A stretch of 6,133 bases of DNA from the NCBI GenBank assembly GCA_005883175.1, contig VAYV01000047.1:1-6133 (forward strand). The letters run 5' to 3'. Below, in pieces: positions 1 to 5,936 of this stretch. Position numbers and translations under genes: made by a program. The first letter of the stretch is position 1; the number at the start of each line of letters is the position of its first letter. The notes under the pieces are model-generated. The model worked only from the letters and a program-made list of their open reading frames with translations, did no database searches and was not told the DNA's origin. This DNA is from Actinomycetota bacterium. GTDB lineage: Bacteria > Actinomycetota > AC-67.

Positions 1-713
1 TCCCGGATCGTGGCCACGCGAAGCTGCTCGCCGTCCATGCGCGGAACGAGCGCGCGCGCGTCCCCGAGCTCGTGCGCGCGGTCGCGAGCGGGGCACGGGT
101 GGCTCTCGTGACCGACGCCGGCATGCCGGGCCTCTCCGATCCCGGCCACCGCGTCATCGAGGCCTGCGCCGAGGCGGGGCTTCGGGTCGAGGTGATCCCC
201 GGACCGTCCGCTGTGCCGGCGGCCTTGGTCGCCTCGGGTCTGCCGACCGCGCGCTTCGTCTTCGACGGGTTCCTGCCTCGCACCGCCTCGGCGCGCCGCC
301 GCCGGATCGAAGCGCTGGCGCGCGAGGAGCGAACGCTGGTCCTCTTCGAAGCCCCCCACCGCCTGGTCGAGGCTCTGCAGGCGCTCGCCGAGGGGCTGGG
401 CCCCCGACGTGCCGCGGTCGCGCGCGAGCTAACCAAGATCCATGAGGAGGTCGTACGCGGAACGTTGCCCGAGCTGGCCGGCCGCTTCTCCGACAGCGGC
501 GCGCGCGGCGAGGTCACGGTTGTGATCGAGGGCGCGGCCGCCCCCGAGAAGACATCATCCGACGCGGGCGGCTTGGCCGCCGAGGTCGCCGCCGAGATGT
601 CGGCAGGAACGGGGAAGCGCGAGTCCATCGCCGCAGTCGCGGCGCGCAATGGGGTACCCAAGAAGATCGTCTACCAAGCCGTCTTGGATAACGCGCCCGC
701 CGAAGAGGGCTAG
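1..713 (+). CDS. rsmI: RsmI, 16S rRNA 2'-O-methyltransferase (5'-truncated by window edge)
   Basis: The frame is open from base 3, so the gene starts outside the window. About 236 residues are visible; E. coli RsmI has about 286, so roughly the first 45-50 residues, including the ATPIGNL-type start, are missing. The first visible residues (HAKLLAVHARNE) match the family's heart around HEHNE. The SAM-binding signature of the tetrapyrrole-methylase fold is DAGMPGLSDPG at 114-146, followed by PGPSAVPAAL, GLPTARFVFDGFLP and ARELTK (420-437). The last ~40 residues (GKRESIAAVAARNGVPKK...VYQAVL) match the small helical C-terminal domain of RsmI. Members of this family methylate the 2'-O of C1402 in 16S rRNA at the decoding centre. 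One oddity is Met where the family normally has Thr in DAGTP. The GTG at 72 is internal, not the start. The stop codon overlaps that of the converging abrB-like gene. Confidence 0.95.
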   Translation, partial: PDRGHAKLLAVHARNERARVPELVRAVASGARVALVTDAGMPGLSDPGHRVIEACAEAGLRVEVIPGPSAVPAALVASGLPTARFVFDGFLPRTASARRRRIEALAREERTLVLFEAPHRLVEALQALAEGLGPRRAAVARELTKIHEEVVRGTLPELAGRFSDSGARGEVTVVIEGAAAPEKTSSDAGGLAAEVAAEMSAGTGKRESIAAVAARNGVPKKIVYQAVLDNAPAEEG

Positions 714-958
714 AAGCGCTTCAGCTCGGACAAGCAGTTGCTGCAGACCTGATGCTCCCGGTAGGACCGCAGACCGTCTGCGCTGCCGCAGAATGTGCAG
801 AGGCTGCGTCGTTTGGAGAGGACGATATGGTCGTCCTCGACCGCGATCTCGACGTGGTCGCCTTCTCGGATATCGAACGAGCGACGCAGTTCCGCGGGCA
901 GCACGATGCGGCCGAGATCATCTACCTTGCGGCTCACGCCCGTAGCTCTCGGTGCCAT
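710..958 (-). CDS. AbrB/SpoVT-type transcription regulator with Cys4 tail
   Basis: This 82-residue protein has an N-terminal swapped-hairpin AbrB DNA-binding domain (residues ~5-50). The run TGVSRKVDDLGRIVLPAELR closely follows the Bacillus AbrB/Abh/SpoVT pattern. The C-terminal ~30 residues carry C54-x2-C57 and C72-x2-C75, a probable zinc ribbon, as in many clostridial AbrB relatives and unlike the tail of B. subtilis AbrB. I chose the ATG at 958-956 because GAGGTGA (969-963) lies 4 bases upstream; a longer in-frame start at 1003 adds 15 residues outside the domain and has no better site. AbrB-type proteins act as dimers or tetramers on DNA as global transition-state regulators. The target here is unknown; autoregulation and control of the divergent metG promoter are plausible inferences. 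Its position between rsmI and metG, in reverse, matches B. subtilis abrB. It overlaps the rsmI stop by 4 bp. Confidence 0.9.
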   Translation of the reverse strand: MAPRATGVSRKVDDLGRIVLPAELRRSFDIREGDHVEIAVEDDHIVLSKRRSLCTFCGSADGLRSYREHQVCSNCLSELKRF

Positions 959-962
959 CGTC

Positions 963-969
963 TCACCTC
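963..969 (-). promoter_or_regulatory. Ribosome binding site of the abrB-like gene
   Basis: On the reverse strand GAGGTGA ends 4 bases before the ATG at 958-956. It is one of the clearest Shine-Dalgarno sequences in the window, and it decides for the 82-residue form of the protein over the 97-residue one. Confidence 0.6.
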
Positions 970-972
970 GGT

Positions 973-987
973 TTATCGGGCTTATCG
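973..987. repeat. Tandem TTATCG half-sites in the abrB/metG intergenic region
   Basis: TTATCG occurs at 973-978 and again at 982-987, a direct repeat with a 9 bp period (CGATAA on the reverse strand). It lies between the start of the abrB-like gene and the metG -10 box. It could be an operator, for example for autoregulation, or chance. AbrB proteins recognise DNA shape more than a strict consensus, so the sequence alone cannot decide. Confidence 0.3.
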
Positions 988-1012
988 AGTCCGTACCTTC
1001 CACGTTCTCCCC

Positions 1013-1018
1013 TATAAT
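1013..1018 (+). promoter_or_regulatory. Probable -10 box of the metG-tatD-rsmA-ispE transcript
   Basis: The sequence is a perfect TATAAT, striking in a high-GC genome and in a 122 bp intergenic region facing metG. The predicted start near 1025 would leave a leader of about 55 bases before the GTG. The -35 region about 17 bases upstream (TCCGTA, 990-995) is a poor match to TTGACA, so activity may be weak or activator-dependent. The same AT-rich bases read as TTATAG on the other strand, so a reverse promoter for the abrB-like gene could overlap here (TTACTC, 17 bp spacer, TATAGG), but that reading is much weaker. Confidence 0.5.
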
Positions 1019-1080
1019 GCCCCATCTCCCCGTGAGTAATCCTTCTTCTTCCGGGCCCGATTTCCTCTAAGGGAGCAGCC

Positions 1081-2610
1081 GTGAACAGCCGTTTCTACGT
1101 CACCACCCCCATCTATTACGTCAATGACGTTCCGCACATCGGCCACGCCTACACCACGGTCGCGGCGGACGTCGCGGCGCGCTTCCACCGCCTAAAAGGC
1201 CTGGAAGTGAGGTTCTTGACGGGGACGGACGAGCATGGGCAGAAGGTTGCTCGCGCGGCCGAGGAGAACGGGCGTTCGCCGCAGGAATGGGTCGACAGCA
1301 TCGTTCCGGCGTGGAAAGAGCTGTGGAGCCGTTTGGATATCTCTAATGATGATTTCATCCGGACGACCGAAGAGCGCCACAAGACGCGGGTCCAGGAGTT
1401 CTGGCAGCGGCTCTACGATTCGGGCGACGTCTACCTCGCCAAGTACGAAGGTTTGTACTGCGTTTCCTGTGAAGAGTTCTACAAGCCCGAAGAGCTGATC
1501 GACGGCAAGTGCCCGATCCACGGGATCCCGGTGGAGGTCGTCTCGGAGGAGAACTACTTCTTCCGGCTCTCGAAGTACAAGGACTGGTTGATCAACGAGT
1601 ACTACGCGCGCACGCCGGCGCCGGTCTATCCGCCGTCCCGCCTCAACGAAGTGATCAACTTCGCGCGCGACTTGCAGGACACGTCGATCTCGCGATCGAC
1701 GTTCAGCTGGGGGATCCCGATCCCGTGGGATCCGAAGCACGTCATCTACGTTTGGGTCGAGGCGCTGCTCAACTACATCACCGCGCTCGACTACCCGGAC
1801 GGCGAGCTCTTCAAGACATTCTGGCCCGGCGTGAACTTCGTCGGCAAGGACATCTTGCGGTTCCACGCCGTGACGTGGCCGGCGATGCTGCACGCGGCCG
1901 GAGTCGACCCGCCGGACCTCGTGGTTGCGCACGGCTGGCTGCTCGTCGGCGGAGAGAAGATGTCGAAGACGAAGCTCACCGGGATCCATCCGGACCAGCT
2001 CATCGAAACGTTCGGGGTCGACGGGTTCCGTTATTACTTCCTGCGCGATATCGCCTTCGGACAAGACGGCAACTTCAGCTGGGAGTCGATGCTGGCTCGG
2101 TACAACGCCGAGCTGGCCAACGGGATCGGCAACCTCGCGAGCCGCGTGCTCGCGCTGATCGAGTCGACATCCGGTGGGGCCGTGCCGGACCCGGTGGGAG
2201 GCGAGCAGGATCCCGAGCGCGCGTTCCGCTCGGTCGCGGAGAAGGCCGTCGTCGCGTACGACGACGCGTTGGAACGCTTCGCGTTCCACGAAGGCCTCGA
2301 CGCGATCGACACGATCGTGCGCGAGGCGAACCAGTATCTCGTGCAAACGGCGCCGTGGAAGCTGGCGAAGGACCCTTCACAACGCAAGCGCGTCGACGCG
2401 ATCCTGTATGCCGCAGCGGAAGCGCTGCGGCTGCTCGCCGTTCTGCTGTCGCCGTTCACGCCGGCCGCGAGCGCGCGCCTGTGGACGTCGCTGGGCGTCT
2501 CCGAGGGGTTGGACGCGCAGCGTTTGCCTGCCGCTGGCCGGTGGGGCGGGCTCGTGCCGGGGACGAAGGTCTCCAAAGGCGAGTCGTTGTTCCCACGCGT
2601 CGACGGCTGA
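1081..2610 (+). CDS. metG: Methionyl-tRNA synthetase
   Basis: MetG attaches methionine to initiator and elongator tRNA-Met in the cytoplasm using ATP. The 509-residue protein is a class I synthetase with HIGH at residues 19-22 and the KMSKS loop as KMSKT at 293-297. The CP insertion carries a single zinc knuckle, C127-x2-C130 and C144-x2-H147, a CCCH arrangement like that of Thermus-type enzymes. WGIPIPW and VWVEALLNY follow in the catalytic core, and NAELANGIGNLASR opens the helical anticodon-binding domain. The protein ends right after that domain, so the C-terminal EMAP-like dimerisation/tRNA-binding extension of E. coli and Bacillus MetRS is absent, as is usual for the ~500-residue form. 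The start is GTG at 1081, preceded by AAGGGAG at 1069-1075 (5-base spacing); the residues RFYVTTPIYYVND right after it are the standard N-terminus. It is first in a tightly packed forward run. Confidence 0.97.
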   Translation: MNSRFYVTTPIYYVNDVPHIGHAYTTVAADVAARFHRLKGLEVRFLTGTDEHGQKVARAAEENGRSPQEWVDSIVPAWKELWSRLDISNDDFIRTTEERHKTRVQEFWQRLYDSGDVYLAKYEGLYCVSCEEFYKPEELIDGKCPIHGIPVEVVSEENYFFRLSKYKDWLINEYYARTPAPVYPPSRLNEVINFARDLQDTSISRSTFSWGIPIPWDPKHVIYVWVEALLNYITALDYPDGELFKTFWPGVNFVGKDILRFHAVTWPAMLHAAGVDPPDLVVAHGWLLVGGEKMSKTKLTGIHPDQLIETFGVDGFRYYFLRDIAFGQDGNFSWESMLARYNAELANGIGNLASRVLALIESTSGGAVPDPVGGEQDPERAFRSVAEKAVVAYDDALERFAFHEGLDAIDTIVREANQYLVQTAPWKLAKDPSQRKRVDAILYAAAEALRLLAVLLSPFTPAASARLWTSLGVSEGLDAQRLPAAGRWGGLVPGTKVSKGESLFPRVDG

Positions 2611-2617
2611 GTTTCGC

Positions 2618-3376
2618 ATGCTTGTCGACACGCACTGCCACCTCGACATGCTCGAGGACCTCGACGGCGCGTTGGAGCGGATGCGCGCGGCCGGTGTCGC
2701 ACGTGCGGTGACGATCGGCGTCGATCGCGCGAGCAGCGAGTGGGCGGTGAGGGCTGCTCGGACGCACGACCAGATATGGGCGACGGTCGGGCTGCATCCG
2801 CACGACGCGAAGGATCAGAGCGATGAGTTGCTTTCGTATATCGAGCAGCTTGCATCGACCGAGCAGCGCGTGGTCGGCGTGGGTGAGGCAGGGCTCGACT
2901 ATCACTACGACAACTCGCCGCGGGAGAAGCAACGAGAGGTGTACGCGAAGCAGGTCGAGATGGCCCGACGCGTGGGGAAGGTGTTGGTGATCCACTCGCG
3001 GGAGGCGTGGGACGATACGTTCTCGATTTTGGCGTCGGCCGGCGCGCCGGAGCGACTGGTGTTCCATTGCTTCAGTGGCGGTCCGGAGGAGGCGCGGCGT
3101 GCGCTGGACCTCGGAGCGACGCTGTCGTTCGCCGGCGTGGTGACGTTCAAGAACGCTCAGGATCTGCGCGAGGCTGTGGCCCTGGCCCCGCTCGATCGCA
3201 TCGTCGTCGAGACCGACGCGCCGTTCCTGACGCCGGCGCCGCACCGTGGCAAGCCGAACGAGCCGGCCTATGTTTCGTTGGTGGCCGAGGCCATCGCAGC
3301 CGTGAAAGGCGTTCCCGCCGATGAGGTCGCGCGCGCGACTTCGGCGAACGCCGCGCGCTTGTTCGGCTGGGCGTGA
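2618..3376 (+). CDS. tatD: TatD-family metal-dependent DNase/hydrolase
   Basis: This 252-residue TIM-barrel amidohydrolase-fold protein has all the metal ligands of the TatD/YcfH/YabD family: H6 and H8 in DTHCHLD, E90 in GEAGLDY, H126 in VIHSREAW, H150 in HCFSGG and D200 in VETDAPFL. GLHPHD is also present. TatD proteins act as Mg-dependent 3'-5' exonucleases on DNA/RNA with proposed roles in repair; the cellular role of the metG-linked copy is not settled. The ATG at 2618 is chosen because DTHCHLD normally begins at about residue 4. The gene starts 7 bases after the metG stop, and no recognisable Shine-Dalgarno lies in front (TGAGTTTCGC), so translation probably depends on coupling to metG. 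The frame stays open far upstream through metG, but that part is a shadow. The stop overlaps the rsmA start. Confidence 0.95.
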   Translation: MLVDTHCHLDMLEDLDGALERMRAAGVARAVTIGVDRASSEWAVRAARTHDQIWATVGLHPHDAKDQSDELLSYIEQLASTEQRVVGVGEAGLDYHYDNSPREKQREVYAKQVEMARRVGKVLVIHSREAWDDTFSILASAGAPERLVFHCFSGGPEEARRALDLGATLSFAGVVTFKNAQDLREAVALAPLDRIVVETDAPFLTPAPHRGKPNEPAYVSLVAEAIAAVKGVPADEVARATSANAARLFGWA

Positions 3377-4206
3377 TGCTCGGGCCACGCGAGACGCGCG
3401 CGCTCCTGGAGCGGCACGGTCTGCGGCCGAGGACCTCGATCGGCCAGCACTTCGTCACCGATCCGAACACGATCCGCAAGGTCGTCTCGGTTGCCGGGGT
3501 GACGCGCGGCGATCTGGTCTTGGAGATCGGGCCGGGGATCGGCTCACTCTCTTTGGGAATCCTCGAGAGGGGTGCGCGGCTGATCGCGGTCGAGGTCGAT
3601 CGCGCGCTGGAGCCGGTGCTGGCGGAAGTCTTGGAGGGCTCGGACGCGCGCGTTGTGGTCGGCGACGCGATGCATGTCGACGTGAAGAAGCTGCTGCGGG
3701 GTCGACCGACGAAGCTCGTTGCGAACCTGCCGTACCAGATCGCAACGCCGCTTGTACTCGATCTGCTCGTCGGGGTGCCGGCGATACAGTCATTCACCGT
3801 GATGGTCCAGAAGGAAGTGGGCGAGCGACTGGCCGCGCGCCCGGGCGACGACGCGTACGGAGCGGTGAGCGCGAAGATCGCGTTCCTCGCGTCGGCGAAG
3901 ATCGCCGGCCGCGTGTCCCGGCGGGTCTTCTACCCGATGCCCGACGTCGAGTCGGTGATCGTTCAGATCGAGCGGGGCGCGCGCCCAGCGGCGCGCATCG
4001 CACGGCCCCGCTTGTTCGCGGTGATCGAGGCCGGTTTCGCGCAGCGCCGAAAGACGATCAGGCGCGCGCTGCGCGGTGCAGGCTGGGATGCTGTGGGGGT
4101 CGAGCGCGCTTTGGACCGAGCGGGCGTCGCGCCCAAGGCGCGCGCCGAGACGCTCGGCGTTCCCGAGTTCGCTGCGATCGCGCGCGCGCTGCCCGTGAAG
4201 CGATGA
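3376..4206 (+). CDS. rsmA: RsmA/KsgA, 16S rRNA adenine dimethyltransferase
   Basis: This enzyme dimethylates A1518 and A1519 in helix 45 of 16S rRNA with SAM, a late 30S assembly checkpoint. The 276-residue protein is close to E. coli KsgA (273). Visible motifs are the N-terminal GQHFVTD (family GQNFL), motif I LEIGPGIGSLS (E50-G56), VEVD at the end of strand 2, GDAM, the catalytic NLPYQ at 117-121, VMVQKEVGERL, and FYPMPDVESVIV near the C-terminal helical domain. ATG at 3376 shares its A with the tatD stop (TGATG). The GTG three bases upstream (3373) would be equally acceptable, adding one residue and a 4 bp overlap. No clear Shine-Dalgarno is present, so coupling to tatD is likely. No rnmV or rpf-like gene lies between tatD and rsmA. 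Confidence 0.96.
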   Translation: MLGPRETRALLERHGLRPRTSIGQHFVTDPNTIRKVVSVAGVTRGDLVLEIGPGIGSLSLGILERGARLIAVEVDRALEPVLAEVLEGSDARVVVGDAMHVDVKKLLRGRPTKLVANLPYQIATPLVLDLLVGVPAIQSFTVMVQKEVGERLAARPGDDAYGAVSAKIAFLASAKIAGRVSRRVFYPMPDVESVIVQIERGARPAARIARPRLFAVIEAGFAQRRKTIRRALRGAGWDAVGVERALDRAGVAPKARAETLGVPEFAAIARALPVKR

Positions 4207-5063
4207 AGCTGCTTGCGCCGGCGAAGGTCAATCCGTTCCTGACCGTAGGCGCGCGCGGGCCGGACGGGCTGCACGAGATCGAGTCGGTGATGCAGGCGGT
4301 TTCGCTCTTCGACTCGGTGACGCTAGCGCCCTCGGACGCGTTCGGCGTCACCGTCTCGCCGGCGGGCGCCGCACCGGAGGACGACAGCAACCTCGCGTTG
4401 CGCGCGGCGCGCGCGTTCGCCGAGCTGCAAGGCGGTTCCGGCGTTTCGATCGCGATCGAGAAGCGGATCCCGGTTGCCGCCGGCCTGGGCGGGGGGAGCG
4501 CGGACGCCGCAGCGACGCTCGTCGGCCTGAACGGGCTGCTCGACACGAGGGTTTCGAAGAAGGCGTTGGAGAAGATGGCGGCCGGGCTCGGCGCCGACGT
4601 ACCGTTCTGCGTGCGCGGCGGGACCGCGGCCGCGCGCGGCGTCGGCGAGAACCTCTCGGTGCTGCCGTGCCCGACGCCGGTGTGGTGGATCCTTGGGATC
4701 TCCGGCGCGCGGTTGTCGACTGCCGACGTGTACGAGGAGTTCGATCGGCTCGGCGGTGGACGCGTCGAGGATCCCTACGACGTCGCCGATGCGCTTGCGC
4801 GCGCGGACGTCGAGCGGCTCGCATCTGCTCTGCGGAACGATCTGGAACGGGCTGCGTTGTCGCTGGCCCCTCAGATCCGCACCGGGCGAGACGCACTCGG
4901 CGCGGCGGGCGCGCTCGGCGTGATCTTGGCGGGAAGCGGGCCGACATGGCTCGGCTTAGCCCGTCACGAGATGCACGCCGTTGCCATCGCCGCGGCCGTG
5001 CAGGGAGAGTTCGCGCGCGTCGAGGTCGTTCACTCGGTCGACCACGGACCTCGTCCCGTCTAA
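4203..5063 (+). CDS. ispE: IspE, 4-(cytidine 5'-diphospho)-2-C-methyl-D-erythritol kinase
   Basis: IspE phosphorylates CDP-ME at the 2-hydroxyl using ATP, the fourth committed step of the MEP (non-mevalonate) isoprenoid pathway. The 286-residue protein is a GHMP kinase with APAKVN at the N-terminus (catalytic-region K8), DGLHEIESVMQ, the glycine-rich ATP loop PVAAGLGGGSADAAA beginning at residue 90, the catalytic Asp in GADVPFC (D132), and the C-terminal LAGSGPTWLG motif 3. The ATG at 4203 overlaps the rsmA stop as ATGA, giving a 4 bp overlap and probable translational coupling. One small departure is Pro at residue 11, where Leu is usual (AKINLFL-type). Its presence implies a complete MEP route elsewhere in the genome. 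The TAA stop interlocks with the stop of the converging udgX. Confidence 0.96.
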   Translation: MKLLAPAKVNPFLTVGARGPDGLHEIESVMQAVSLFDSVTLAPSDAFGVTVSPAGAAPEDDSNLALRAARAFAELQGGSGVSIAIEKRIPVAAGLGGGSADAAATLVGLNGLLDTRVSKKALEKMAAGLGADVPFCVRGGTAAARGVGENLSVLPCPTPVWWILGISGARLSTADVYEEFDRLGGGRVEDPYDVADALARADVERLASALRNDLERAALSLAPQIRTGRDALGAAGALGVILAGSGPTWLGLARHEMHAVAIAAAVQGEFARVEVVHSVDHGPRPV

Positions 5064-5671
5064 CTCGCGAGCCGCTTCGCGATCAGGCGAAGGTCGTCGA
5101 CGAAGGCTGTCATCTGCTCGTGGCGCGCGTCTTCGTCCGGCGCGCGCAAGATTGACGACGGGTGAACCGTTGCGGTGATCATCGGGTCGCTGCCGACGAA
5201 CGTGCCCCGGTCCTTGGTGACTTTGAACTTCGGGCCGAGCAACGCCTGCGCAGCGGTCGCGCCCATCGCGGCGACGATCTTCGGCTTCACGACCGCGATC
5301 TCGGCCTCCAACCACGGGTGGCACGCGCGCACTTCCTCCGCGTTCGGCTTCTTGTGGATGCGGCGCTTGCCCTGCGGTGTGAACTTGAAATGCTTGACGG
5401 CGTTGGTGACGTAGACGGCTTGCCGGTCGATGCCTGCCTCCTCCAACGCCTTGTCGAGCAGCCTGCCCGCCGGCCCGACGAAGGGCCGGCCTTGCTGGTC
5501 CTCTTGGTCGCCGGGCTGCTCGCCGACGAACATCAATTGCGCTTTGGTCGTGCCTTCGCCGAGCACCGCCTGCGTTGCGTGCTGCCAGAGGCTGCAGCCT
5601 TTGCAGTCTTGGACGGCCTGATTCAACGTGTTCAGGGTCTTGCGCTTCGGCAGGTAGGGCTCGGCGGACAT
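5060..5671 (-). CDS. udgX: UdgX-type uracil-DNA glycosylase (covalent uracil-DNA cross-linking family)
   Basis: This 203-residue member of the uracil-DNA glycosylase superfamily is related to family 4/5 Fe-S enzymes. Motif A is GEQPGDQED (50-58) and motif B is HPSS (170-173). Between them lies the loop KRRIH (102-106), the hallmark of UdgX. In Mycobacterium smegmatis UdgX the His of this loop (H109) attacks the abasic sugar after uracil removal, leaving the protein covalently attached to DNA; here the equivalent is H106, with E51 as its motif A partner. Probable Fe-S ligands are C23, C26 and C117. The fourth family-4 cysteine position is occupied by H94 in VTNAVKHFKF, as I recall for other UdgX proteins. 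The ATG at 5671-5669 lies 3 bases after the stop of the upstream small gene and lacks a strong Shine-Dalgarno, so coupling is likely. Biological role: uracil-DNA repair or protection, inferred from the family. Confidence 0.93.
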   Translation of the reverse strand: MSAEPYLPKRKTLNTLNQAVQDCKGCSLWQHATQAVLGEGTTKAQLMFVGEQPGDQEDQQGRPFVGPAGRLLDKALEEAGIDRQAVYVTNAVKHFKFTPQGKRRIHKKPNAEEVRACHPWLEAEIAVVKPKIVAAMGATAAQALLGPKFKVTKDRGTFVGSDPMITATVHPSSILRAPDEDARHEQMTAFVDDLRLIAKRLAS

Positions 5672-5674
5672 GTG

Positions 5675-5929
5675 TTATTCGTCGAGCGGCTGGTGCGCAC
5701 GCGCGCGCGAGCCGGTGCGGGTGCGCGCGGGGTCGGCCTTCGTCTCCTGCGGACGGCGCTTCGCGTACTCCTGCTCCAACTCGAGCATGCGTTCCGTGTG
5801 GATCTCGAACGCGTCGCCGCTGCCGTTGAAGAACGTGTCTTCGCGCGTCTCGTAGAGGTGATGGAGCTCGCGCTTCAAGTCGTCATCCTCCAATTGCTCT
5901 GCCGGGATGCCTGCTGCTCCGGTCGCCAT
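5675..5929 (-). CDS. Small conserved charged protein, DUF6158-like
   Basis: This 84-residue protein contains no catalytic motif that I can recognise. After a short N-terminus, residues ~8-60 form a highly charged, predicted helical region (LEDDDLKRELHHLYETRED, then FNGSGDAFEIHTERMLELEQEY). The tail is basic and probably disordered (RTRTGSRARAH). The pattern of an acidic DDDL start, HLxxTRxDT, a GS turn, HxxRxxELExEY and a basic RTRxGxRAR end resembles the actinobacterial domain of unknown function I remember as DUF6158; this is from memory, not a search. The ATG at 5929-5927 is chosen because a very strong GAGGAA/AGGAGG-type site lies just upstream; an in-frame ATG at 5980 would add 17 non-conserved-looking residues. 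It is first in a two-gene reverse unit with udgX, 3 bp away. It has no signal peptide or membrane segment. The function is unknown; a role with UdgX is only suggested by coupling. Confidence 0.8.
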   Translation of the reverse strand: MATGAAGIPAEQLEDDDLKRELHHLYETREDTFFNGSGDAFEIHTERMLELEQEYAKRRPQETKADPARTRTGSRARAHQPLDE

Positions 5930-5936
5930 AGTTAGT

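Noticed and set aside
49..60. Alternating CG run, possible Z-DNA or simple repeat (also near 5698-5710)
   Set aside because: Both runs are Arg/Ala codons inside coding sequence and fit the overall base composition; nothing marks them as a separate element.
752..1070. Forward open frames across the abrB-like gene and into the intergenic region
   Set aside because: They are antisense to a clear AbrB domain, have no family resemblance, and would place coding sequence across the probable metG promoter.
1019..1080. metG leader as a T-box or other riboswitch
   Set aside because: The leader is only about 55 bases, too short for a T-box. The only pairing seen is the short palindrome CGGGCCCG (1052-1059) and a 5-base CTCCC/GGGAG match across a 40-base loop, too weak to call.
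1192..2346. Open frame of 384 codons antisense to metG
   Set aside because: It lies opposite a full-length, motif-complete metG, is rich in Arg/Asp/Val from reversed GC-rich codons, and shows no recognisable domain. Long antisense frames are expected at this GC content.
2456..3388. Open frame of 310 codons antisense to the metG end and tatD
   Set aside because: It has the same high-GC shadow character, no ribosome binding site and no recognisable motif, and it covers two well-supported genes.
3321..4202. Frame open upstream of ispE through all of rsmA, which could suggest a longer fusion protein
   Set aside because: The upstream translation is low-complexity Arg/Ala/Gly sequence. IspE homology begins exactly at the ATG at 4203, which has the ATGA overlap with rsmA.
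5040..5090. Intrinsic terminator between ispE and udgX
   Set aside because: No GC stem followed by a T run is present on either strand, and the genes overlap, leaving no intergenic space.
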